Shown here one piece after another: positions 1 to 5,829 of a stretch of 7,826 bases of DNA. This stretch comes from Alphaproteobacteria bacterium (lineage in GTDB: Bacteria; Pseudomonadota; Alphaproteobacteria; Micropepsales; Micropepsaceae), in contig JAPLPI010000056.1 of the NCBI GenBank assembly GCA_026400305.1, positions 1 through 7,826 on the forward strand, given 5' to 3'. Under the pieces are notes generated by a model. The model saw only the letters and a program-made list of their open reading frames with translations. It made no database searches and was not told where the DNA came from. The position numbers and the translations under genes were made by a program. The number at the start of each line of letters is the position of its first letter. The stretch's first letter is position 1.

Positions 1-391
1 TGGCGGCGTAAGCATCCAGCACAGCGCCGGGAAACTGGGTCTCCGGCGCCATGCGGTAATCCACCGACAGCACGGCGCAGTCGCCATTGGCCGCCAGCCG
101 CCGGCAGGTGGTGTCGTAGAGCGCCAGGCTGCCCAGCATGAAGCCGCCGCCATGGACATAGACCAGTAGTGGGCAGGGCCTCTTGCCCTTGGTGGCGCGA
201 TAGAAGCGCGCCGGTATGAGGCCATAGTCGCTGGGGATCGAAAGCTGGAAGGTCACCGCCATAGCCGGCTTTTCCGGCAACAGGGTCAGGCGCTGGGTCT
301 CGTACGCCACGCGCAGCTGCGCGGGCGACAGGTTTGTCGGCAGGTCGCCGGCGCGCTGGATGGCAAGGGCTGCCTCAGGGTGCAAGGGCAT
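1..391 (-). CDS. Alpha/beta-hydrolase esterase, hormone-sensitive-lipase type (N-terminal part, runs off left edge)
   Basis: Likely hydrolyses small acyl esters in the cytoplasm. The visible 130 residues begin MPLHPEAALAIQRAG and contain the family's oxyanion-hole motif HGGGF at residues 80-84 (preceded by PLLVYV) and the DYRMAPE motif at 111-117, both typical of the HSL/acetyl-esterase (family IV) group. The nucleophile GDSAG motif and the Asp/His of the triad would lie beyond the window, so activity cannot be judged. ATG at 391 is the furthest upstream start: an in-frame TAA lies at 401-403. No strong ribosome site precedes it. No signal peptide is visible. It is divergent from the MFS permease with 97 bases between the chosen starts. 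Family assignment is firm; the substrate is unknown. Confidence 0.88.
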   Translation of the reverse strand, partial: MPLHPEAALAIQRAGDLPTNLSPAQLRVAYETQRLTLLPEKPAMAVTFQLSIPSDYGLIPARFYRATKGKRPCPLLVYVHGGGFMLGSLALYDTTCRRLAANGDCAVLSVDYRMAPETQFPGAVLDAYAA

Positions 392-488
392 GGGATGAGG
401 TTAGAGGAATGTCCATGGCTGTGCAATTTTGCTAGCGTCCGGGTCCGGGGTCGGCCGGAGCACACAAAAACCGGCGATGGGAGAGGCC
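392..488. promoter_or_regulatory. Divergent intergenic region between esterase and MFS permease
   Basis: This 97-base gap separates two outward-facing genes and must hold the start signals of both unless they are leaderless. A GGGAGAGG run at 479-486 precedes the ATG at 489 and is the best ribosome-binding candidate for the permease, although close to the start. I could not pick out convincing -35/-10 boxes on either strand. The call rests on gene arrangement. Confidence 0.4.
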
Positions 489-1823
489 ATGAATTTCGGG
501 ATAGATTCCGCGCCGGGAGCGTCGGCGCGGGCCGGAGCGACCATTAGAGATGTCAACCGCGGCCGCATTTTCATCGTCACCCTGATGGCGCTGTTCACGG
601 CGGGCGCCGCCGTCAGCATGCGCGCGACCACGGCCGTGCAGATGCAGTCCGAATATCTCGCGCCCTTGGGCGCGGCGACGGCTGGCGAACGGCTGGCCAC
701 CGCGCTGGGCGCGGCCTTTCTGGGTTTTGCCATCACGCTTCTGCTGGTCAGCGCCGTCCTGGCGCGCATCGGGTTCGGCCGGGCGCTGGCGGGCGCTGCT
801 ATCCTGATGACGCTGGGCTTTGCCATCGTCGCGGGGGCCGGCGCGCTGGGCATCTCGACCTATACCGCGCTTCTGATCGGCATGGTGGTGCAAGGCCTGG
901 GCTGGGGTCTGGTCGAAACGGTGATCAATCCGCTCACCAGCGCGCTTTATCCCGAAGACCGCGTGGGGCGGCTGGGCATCCTGCATGCCTGGTATCCGGC
1001 GGGCCTGGTCGGCGGCGCATTATTTGGTCTTGCGATTGACCATGCCGGATTGCCTTGGCGCTGGAACATGGTGCCGCTGGCGGTTCTGTGCGTGATCTTC
1101 GGCGTCCTGGCGCTGCGCGAAAAACTGCCGCCGGTCAGCGCCTCCACCGACGCGCCGGTGACGCCGGGCGAAATGCTCAAGGCGACCATCCAGAACCCCA
1201 CCATCTTTGTGTGGGTGATCCTGATGATGCTCACCGCCTCCACCGAATTCGCACCGGGCCAGTGGCTGGACGTGGCGCTGACCCAGATCGTGGGCATACG
1301 CGGCGTCCTAGTGCTGGCCTATGTCAGCGGATTGATGTTCGTGATGCGCCATTTTGCAGGGCCCCTGGTTAAGCGGCTGGGCAATATCGGGCTGCTGATT
1401 TCGTCCTCCTGTTTCGCAGCCGCAGGATTGTTCGCGCTGGGCAGCGCCGACAGTCCGGTCACCGTGCTGGGCGCAGCGACTGTGTGGGGCTTCGGCGTCG
1501 CCTATTTCTGGCCGACCATGCTGGCGACGGTGGCCGAGCGTTATCCTCGCAGCGGCACCATGGTGTTCGGCCTGATGGGTTCGGCGGGTGCGGCCTGCAC
1601 CTATGTGGTGCTGCCCTATCTGGGCGCGGTCTATGACAAGGGCAAGCTGGCGGCGGCCGGCGGCGATGCCAATCTGGCGGCCAATGCGCAAGGGCCCCAG
1701 CTGCACGACATCCTGACCACAGCGGCTTCGGCCTCGTTCCGTACCGCGGCGCTGATCCCGCTGTGCCTGATTGTGATTTTCATTGCCACCGCGGTGGCCG
1801 ACCGATTGCAGAAAAACACTTAA
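489..1823 (+). CDS. MFS permease, sugar-transporter type
   Basis: An integral inner-membrane transporter of about 12 hydrophobic segments, 444 residues, the usual MFS length. After a hydrophilic N-terminus of about 25 residues come alternating hydrophobic blocks. Sugar-MFS-like features include INPLTSALYP near residues 146-155 and LHAWYPAG at 165-172. The C-terminal part reads YPRSGTMVFGLMGSAGA, then a YDKGKLAAAGG loop and a last helix ending in VADR, a pattern I associate with FucP/GlcP-like permeases found beside sugar isomerases and epimerases. The frame is open back to a TTG at 429, but ATG 489 (MNFGIDS) has GGAG five bases upstream and is preferred; ATG 477 is also possible. The DUF4432 and UxuA-like genes further right fit a sugar or sugar-acid substrate, but the actual substrate is inference. 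No lesions seen. Confidence 0.85.
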   Translation: MNFGIDSAPGASARAGATIRDVNRGRIFIVTLMALFTAGAAVSMRATTAVQMQSEYLAPLGAATAGERLATALGAAFLGFAITLLLVSAVLARIGFGRALAGAAILMTLGFAIVAGAGALGISTYTALLIGMVVQGLGWGLVETVINPLTSALYPEDRVGRLGILHAWYPAGLVGGALFGLAIDHAGLPWRWNMVPLAVLCVIFGVLALREKLPPVSASTDAPVTPGEMLKATIQNPTIFVWVILMMLTASTEFAPGQWLDVALTQIVGIRGVLVLAYVSGLMFVMRHFAGPLVKRLGNIGLLISSSCFAAAGLFALGSADSPVTVLGAATVWGFGVAYFWPTMLATVAERYPRSGTMVFGLMGSAGAACTYVVLPYLGAVYDKGKLAAAGGDANLAANAQGPQLHDILTTAASASFRTAALIPLCLIVIFIATAVADRLQKNT

Positions 1824-1848
1824 TTCTAATCACTTATAGGGCTAATAA

Positions 1849-3038
1849 AGCGTTAAGACGAATCGGACGCTGCTTGGCCAGCGCCGATCCGGGGAGCGCT
1901 TTGAAGACATCGTTGGCATTGCTGATGGCGCTGCCGCCGTCACTGCCGCCATTCATCAGGTGATCGCGCGCTATGACGCGCTCGGCGCGCGTTTTGAATC
2001 GCAAGGCGAAAAGCTCACCGCGTTCCTGAAACCGGCAGATACGTTCGAGGTGGAGCAGGAAGAGGTGGGCGGTGATACGGCCGTCCAGGCCGCGCAGCAA
2101 TTCTGCGGTCGGCTCAATGCCATTGAAGGAGCCTGGATGACCCGCGCCAAGGTCTTTTCTTTGCCGGGCGGGGAAAGCCTGGCGGCGATATCCTCGGCGC
2201 ACATGATCGCCGGCGCCGGCACCCGCAACATCGTGCTGGATGAGATCCACGACATCCTGGACCATGGCGTGCCCCAGGCGGCGGCTTCCACACTCTATAA
2301 TGAATATTCCCTGGCGGAGCGGGACTGCCTGGTCGGGCCGCGGGGCGTACAGCTGATCGGGCATTGGCGGGACTGGTACCGCGAGCAGCCCATGATGAAA
2401 GCACCGCCCACCGGTGCGCCCTTGTTGTGGGGCAATGGCATCCGCGTCATCCAGAATTTCACCATGCCGGGCCGGGTGCGGGACAAGGTAGTGGCGCTAG
2501 CGGACTCCATGAAAGTCACGTCGTTCCTAGTCTATCTCTCCATCTTTTCTATTGCCATGGCGCGCTGGTCTGGGATGGAGCGTTTTCCACTGCGTGTTCT
2601 AGGCGACAAGCGCGGCGCGCTGAACCTGTCCAATACGGTCGGCCTGATGTTTTGCGCCGATGCGCTGGAAATCAGCGTACCGGCACGCGCGGAATTCGAA
2701 AGCGTACTGCGCGGCATCCTGGCAAAGTATGACAGCCGCGCTGTCGCTGCGCATTCCGAGTCTGCATTTCTGGGCGCCGCATGCGGTGATGCCGGGGATC
2801 GAGTCGCACTATCATGAAAACAAGATACCGGCGGCGTTCAATTATTATTCGGTGGGTACGGCGCGGGAAAAAGCCGAAAGGCGCGCCGCGCCGGACAGCG
2901 GCACTGCGCTGCCCTGGCCGCCGCAGATCACCAGCGTCACCCAGACCTGTCCTTTACCAGGGCGTGGTGAGCCCATCCGATCAGGACGGTTTCACGAGAG
3001 CTTTGTTCCAGGTTTTTGACGAAACGGTTTCGGCTTGA
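1849..3038 (+). pseudogene. Stand-alone NRPS condensation-domain protein, degraded (no start codon, two +1 frameshifts)
   Basis: Condensation domains join an acyl or aminoacyl group to a carrier-bound acceptor. Reading in frame from 1849 gives an ERFEDIVGIADG stretch, then IHQVIARYDALGARF (1951-1995; compare the usual LVARHEALRTRF), then GHWRDWY, FLVYLSIFSIAMARWSG and LSNTVGLMFCADALEI: the standard domain order. The frame is blocked upstream by TAG 1837, TAA 1843 and TAA 1846. No ATG, GTG or TTG occurs before GTG 1960, which lies inside the conserved core, so roughly the first 15-40 residues are missing. Near 2770-2780 homology moves to the next frame (HAVMPGIESHYHENK, AFNYYS). Near 2946-2950 it moves again (VLYQGVVSPSDQDGFTRALF to TGA at 3036). 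Both shifts equal one extra base. The active-site region is also atypical: SAHMIAGAG at 2194-2220 where HHxxxDG is expected, so first His and Asp are gone and the second, catalytic-position His is kept. The end overlaps the next gene by four bases. Family assignment is fairly firm; whether the shifts are real or assembly errors is not settled. Confidence 0.75.
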
Positions 3039-3634
3039 TCGCGGCGCTGTTGCCGCCAGGCCTGTCCGGCGCGGAGCTGCGCGATACCGGGCAGAAGCTC
3101 GATCTTCATCCGGGTGAAGAACACCATGTCGCCCGCGCGGCAGAAAAACGCCGCCGTGATTTTTCGCTGGGCCGCAGCTGCGCCCGCGCCGCCCTGGCGC
3201 CGCTGGGGCATGGCGAGGCCGCGATCAGCATGGGCGCGGACGGTGCGCCGCAATGGCCCTCGGGCATCCTTGGCAGCATCACCCACACCAGCAGATATGC
3301 GGCCGCGGTTGCAGGTGAGGCAAACTTTTTCTTGGGTGTGGGCGTGGACGCCGAACGGGTGGGCGGGGTGACGCACAAACTCTGGCCGCGCTTGTTTAAT
3401 GAGGCGGAGCAGGCGCATCTAGCGGGGCGCATCGATGCGGATGTGGCGGCGACGTTGCTGTTCAGCGCCAAGGAGGCGGCTTTTAAGGCCTGGCGTCTCA
3501 GGGGCGCGCTGGCGTTTCGCGACATCGCCATCGCTTTGCAGGAGGACGGCTTCACGGCGGATCATGCAGGCAAGCAGCTTCGTGGACGCCATGCCGTGGA
3601 AGGCGAGCTAGTTCTTACGCTCGCTTGGTTCTAG
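3035..3634 (+). CDS. 4'-phosphopantetheinyl transferase, Sfp/EntD superfamily
   Basis: Transfers phosphopantetheine from coenzyme A to the serine of a carrier protein, making holo-carrier for peptide, polyketide or fatty acid synthesis; cytoplasmic. The 199-residue product carries the EntD-type pattern in order: RRRDFSLGRSCARAAL at 39-54, WPSGILGSITHT at 74-85, the Mg-binding GVDAE with D105 and E107, and FSAKEAAFKA at 143-152 with K146, E147 and K151. Length and residues are those of an intact enzyme. It starts at TTG 3035 within the overlap TTGA, whose TGA ends the condensation-domain gene, so translation was probably coupled to that gene; no clear Shine-Dalgarno is present. Its last codons overlap the carrier-protein gene by four bases (CTAG). 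Its natural partner was probably that carrier; with that gene broken it may act on other carriers or be unused. Function class is secure, target is inference. Confidence 0.9.
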   Translation: MIAALLPPGLSGAELRDTGQKLDLHPGEEHHVARAAEKRRRDFSLGRSCARAALAPLGHGEAAISMGADGAPQWPSGILGSITHTSRYAAAVAGEANFFLGVGVDAERVGGVTHKLWPRLFNEAEQAHLAGRIDADVAATLLFSAKEAAFKAWRLRGALAFRDIAIALQEDGFTADHAGKQLRGRHAVEGELVLTLAWF

Positions 3635-3891
3635 ATGCTGCCAGATTCTTCGCTGGATGCTGCCAGGCTTTCCAGGTAGGCGGTAAACTCGCCCAATGTG
3701 GGAAATTCTAGCAGATCGCTCAGCCGCAATTCTTCTTCCAGCCCGATCTTGGCCTGGATCTCCGACAAAAGCTTCACGCCCAGCAGGGAATGACCGCCCA
3801 GCGCGAAGAAATTGTCGTCCGGCGCCACCGTTTTGACGCCAAGGGCCTTGGCCCAGATAGCGGCAATCTTGCTTTAGAGCGTGTCGGCCAT
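3631..3891 (-). pseudogene. Free-standing peptidyl/acyl carrier protein interrupted by an in-frame TAA
   Basis: Carrier proteins hold substrates as thioesters on a phosphopantetheine arm. From ATG 3891 (AGGA just upstream) the frame reads MADTL, then TAA at 3874-3876, then SKIAAIWAKALGVKTVAPDD, then NFFALGGHSLLGVKLL and an acidic end at SGSI, 86 residues plus the stop position. The attachment serine in GGHSL is codon 3787-3789 and the helix following it is intact. Everything but codon 6 looks like a functional NRPS-type carrier, so a single base change (for example CAA or GAA to TAA) is the simplest explanation. A restart at GTG 3828 would drop the first helix, so it would probably not fold normally. 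The gene is convergent with the transferase and shares the CTAG stop palindrome. Fold identity is firm; loss of function is inferred from the stop. Confidence 0.83.
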
Positions 3892-4026
3892 GATCCTGCT
3901 TTGCGAGAATGCGCCTCGAATCTAGCGGTTTTGCGCGTGCTTTTACAGTTGTCACCAGAACTATCTCAATTGTCATAGGGCGGCGTTTGACGGACTCTCG
4001 CCGAGAGGAATTAATTTGGAGGTTCC
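3892..4026. promoter_or_regulatory. Divergent intergenic region with TTGTCA pair, CTCTCG hairpin and strong ribosome site
   Basis: This 135-base gap serves the carrier-protein gene (leftward) and the small secreted protein (rightward). It contains TTGTCA at 3949-3954 and again at 3970-3975, 21 bases apart, on the same face of the helix. A tight dyad CTCTCG-C-CGAGAG lies at 3995-4007, and a good Shine-Dalgarno GGAGG at 4018-4022, four bases before ATG 4027. The -10 assignment is not clear. The ribosome site is the best supported element; operator roles are speculative. Confidence 0.45.
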
Positions 4027-4365
4027 ATGAAAATCCTGATCGCAGCATTGGTGCTGCTGGCTGCCGTATCGCCGGCAATGGCCAGCGGCGTATGCGTCCA
4101 GAACCGCGACATTGTCAGCACCCATTCCGATGACGGCAAATTGCTGAGCATCAAGCTGCGCGATGGACGCACGCTGGTGAATCACCTGCAGGGCATCTGC
4201 ACCGATCTGCGCCATGAAGGCCTGGTATGGAACGTTTCCGGCACCGGCCAGATCTGCGAATTCGAGCAGAGCTTCACGGTTATCAATTCCGGCCAATCCT
4301 GCACCCTGGGCAAGTTCGACGTGCCCGCGCCCAAGCCCAAGCCCAAGCCCAAGCCAGCGCCTTAA
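4027..4365 (+). CDS. Small secreted four-cysteine protein, DUF6491-like
   Basis: A 112-residue exported protein of unknown function. Residues 1-19 form a classic Sec signal peptide (MKILIAALVLLAAVSPAMA) with probable cleavage after Ala19. The mature part has Cys at 23, 58, 77 and 92, which could form two disulfides, in a pattern of short beta-rich segments (IKLRDGRTLVNHL, GICTDLR, GLVWNVSG, QICEF, SCTLGKF) that resembles small periplasmic DUF6491 proteins of alphaproteobacteria; that match is from memory and only moderately sure. The C-terminus is a low-complexity Lys-Pro tail. Start ATG 4027 is fixed by GGAGG at 4018-4022. Its stop codon overlaps the stop of the convergent epimerase-like gene by four bases (TTAA). 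It has no evident functional link to its neighbours. Confidence 0.78.
   Translation: MKILIAALVLLAAVSPAMASGVCVQNRDIVSTHSDDGKLLSIKLRDGRTLVNHLQGICTDLRHEGLVWNVSGTGQICEFEQSFTVINSGQSCTLGKFDVPAPKPKPKPKPAP
4330..4353 (+). repeat. CCCAAG hexamer, four tandem copies
   Basis: Four perfect head-to-tail copies of CCCAAG encode Pro-Lys dipeptides in the tail of the secreted protein, followed by a variant CCAGCG. The unit is in frame, so slippage would change the tail by two residues per copy without disturbing the frame or the shared stop. A cationic, extended tail could bind the cell wall or acidic polymers; that role is a guess. Confidence 0.85.
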
Positions 4366-5576
4366 GGGCCAGTAGTGGTCTTGTCGATGAGTGGCGGCGC
4401 AACCGCCAGCTTCTGAATGGCGGAGGCCGCGGAATCGACTTCGCTCTTGCTGGTCAGGCCGGCGATGGCCAGATGGGTGCGCCAGACTTCGCCACCTTTC
4501 AGATTCGGTACGCGCCCGGCGGCGCGCTCCTCGGGCCTTGTGTTGGGAAATCCGGTGCCCGGTTCCAGCCCGGTGACATAGCCGCCCTTGGGCGTCACTT
4601 CATTTTTCCACAACGACATGTAGGGCAGGCCCTTGGTGTCGAAGCTCATCAACACGGCCCTTCCGCCATCAGACGATTTCAGCATGGCCTTAGTCATGCC
4701 CGCGCTGTCGGCATGCAGCGACATGTTGAATACCTGCGCGGCGTAAGGCGCGGCATGCGGTCCGCTATAGCGGTTCCAGCCCGCCAGGCCGCCGGCGGAA
4801 GCGGCGTTGATCGGCTGCACTTTCCTGACCGGGGCAATGAACTCCGCGCCCGCGCCCAGCAGGGGCGTGCCGAAATTAGTGTGGTAGAGCAACTGCATGT
4901 CCTGCGGCGCATCGGACAGGTTGGCGACGGCATCATCGAACACCACTTCGGGCTTGCCGATCACGGTGGAGATTTCCGAGGTCAGCTGCAGCTGCGCGCC
5001 GAAGGTGGAAAAATCATTGACCACGCCGCGGAAGATCAGCTTGCCGGATTCAAAGCGCACACTGACGTAACTGGCCGGGATGTAATCGACATGGCCATGC
5101 AGGGTGAGCGTCTGGTCGCCGTCCTGCACCGGATTGCCGAAAGACGCGAGCCCGCCGCGCACCATCAGCCCGCCGAAGCCGGCAACCCAGCCGCGTCCCT
5201 CATTGTCGTTCAGCCGGATATAGGAGGGATGGATGATTTCCTTCACGGGCGAATCCCAGCCCAGCCGCAAAACGCCGATCTTGGCTTTCCACAGTTCGAA
5301 GCCGCGCGTCGGCACGATGGTGAAGCTCATCGCGCCATTGTCGACCTCGATGACCTGCACGCCTTCCTGGCGTCCGCCATGCAGGGTCCTCAGCTGTACG
5401 CTCCAGGCAGGACCGTTCTTGTCGCCCCAATCCGCCGAACTGATCTTCCAGTTGGCGGTGGCCAGATTGGTGGCGGTGTCGATCAACACCTTGCTGTGAT
5501 CGGCCTTACTCTTTTCCTGCGCCTGAGCCGGAAGTGCCAATACGCAAACCGCGATTGCTGCCAGAAACGGACGCAT
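4362..5576 (-). CDS. Exported DUF4432 family protein (aldose-1-epimerase-like)
   Basis: DUF4432 proteins share the beta-sandwich fold of galactose mutarotase and probably interconvert sugar anomers or related sugars. The 404-residue product begins with a Sec signal peptide (MRPFLAAIAV, then CVLALPAQAQ, cleavage near residue 20), so it should work in the periplasm, unlike most family members. Family landmarks are present: VPTRGFELWKAKIGVLRLGWDSP at 88-110 in part, LHGHVDYIPA at 159-168, LLYHTNFGTPLLG at 229-241 with the likely catalytic His232, and GLEPGTGFPNTR at 336-347 with the likely catalytic Glu338. ATG 5576 is preferred over the further upstream in-frame start at 5648 because it gives the signal peptide and has GGGAGA at a normal distance. 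Its last bases overlap the secreted-protein gene. Divergent from the UxuA-like gene, it likely shares its control. Substrate unknown. Confidence 0.87.
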   Translation of the reverse strand: MRPFLAAIAVCVLALPAQAQEKSKADHSKVLIDTATNLATANWKISSADWGDKNGPAWSVQLRTLHGGRQEGVQVIEVDNGAMSFTIVPTRGFELWKAKIGVLRLGWDSPVKEIIHPSYIRLNDNEGRGWVAGFGGLMVRGGLASFGNPVQDGDQTLTLHGHVDYIPASYVSVRFESGKLIFRGVVNDFSTFGAQLQLTSEISTVIGKPEVVFDDAVANLSDAPQDMQLLYHTNFGTPLLGAGAEFIAPVRKVQPINAASAGGLAGWNRYSGPHAAPYAAQVFNMSLHADSAGMTKAMLKSSDGGRAVLMSFDTKGLPYMSLWKNEVTPKGGYVTGLEPGTGFPNTRPEERAAGRVPNLKGGEVWRTHLAIAGLTSKSEVDSAASAIQKLAVAPPLIDKTTTGP

Positions 5577-5829
5577 GAATTTCTCCCTGCATTGTTGTTT
5601 TTTGCATTTGCGTCTTCTTCGCCTTCGCTTGTCAACATCGCACCCCAATCCTAACTCGTGCAGGACTTTACGCCTTGGGCGTCAGCACCTTGCTCGGTGC
5701 GGTCATGATTGGCACTGCCGCCCGCGTGTTGCAGCGCAGAAATTAAATGCGGTTTGCAGCCGCTGCCTGGTTGCGCTTAGGGTCTCTCCCATAAATGGCC
5801 GATCAACGGCAGATCACAGGGGGGAGCCG
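5577..5829. promoter_or_regulatory. Divergent control region of epimerase-like and UxuA-like genes
   Basis: These 253 bases lie between two outward-facing sugar-processing genes. On the minus strand a perfect -35 hexamer TTGACA (plus-strand TGTCAA, 5630-5635) lies about 54 bases before ATG 5576, followed by a purine-rich GAAGGCGAAGAAGAC leader; the -10 box is poor. On the plus strand TTGCAG (5754-5759) is 17 bases from TTAGGG (5777-5782), a weak candidate. A GGGGGGAG run at 5819-5826 is the ribosome site for ATG 5830. No clear operator for a known sugar regulator was recognised. A short open stretch at 5663-5746 is treated among the findings. Confidence 0.45.

Noticed and set aside
429..488. 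Longer MFS permease starting at TTG 429
   Set aside because: The extra 20 residues are not protein-like for this family, and ATG 489 has a better ribosome site; ATG 477 is a weaker alternative.
1960..2817. An intact 285-residue protein starting at GTG 1960
   Set aside because: GTG 1960 falls inside the conserved RYDALGARF block of a condensation domain, recognisable sequence continues upstream of it, and the last 20-odd residues diverge where homology moves to another frame.
2765..2955. Programmed ribosomal frameshifting in the condensation-domain gene
   Set aside because: Two shifts in one domain, no clear slippery heptamer or downstream structure at either point, and a missing start argue for decay or sequence error.
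3987..4015. Promoter TTGACG-17-ATTAAT for the secreted protein
   Set aside because: Transcription would begin at about 4022, destroying the GGAGG ribosome site at 4018-4022, so it is probably fortuitous.
3608..4078. A 156-residue minus-strand reading frame covering the carrier-protein gene
   Set aside because: It is an out-of-frame shadow of the carrier protein with Arg/Gln-rich, unstructured composition; the real carrier frame is the one containing GGHSL.
4227..5654. A 475-residue plus-strand reading frame opposite the DUF4432 gene
   Set aside because: It is the antisense shadow of the DUF4432 gene; high GC at third positions leaves the opposite frame open, and the translation is His/Arg/Gln-rich without motifs.
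5575..5829. Extension of the UxuA-like protein upstream to 5575
   Set aside because: The added 85 residues are Cys/Arg-rich and not protein-like, and would bury the clear Tat signal that begins at ATG 5830.
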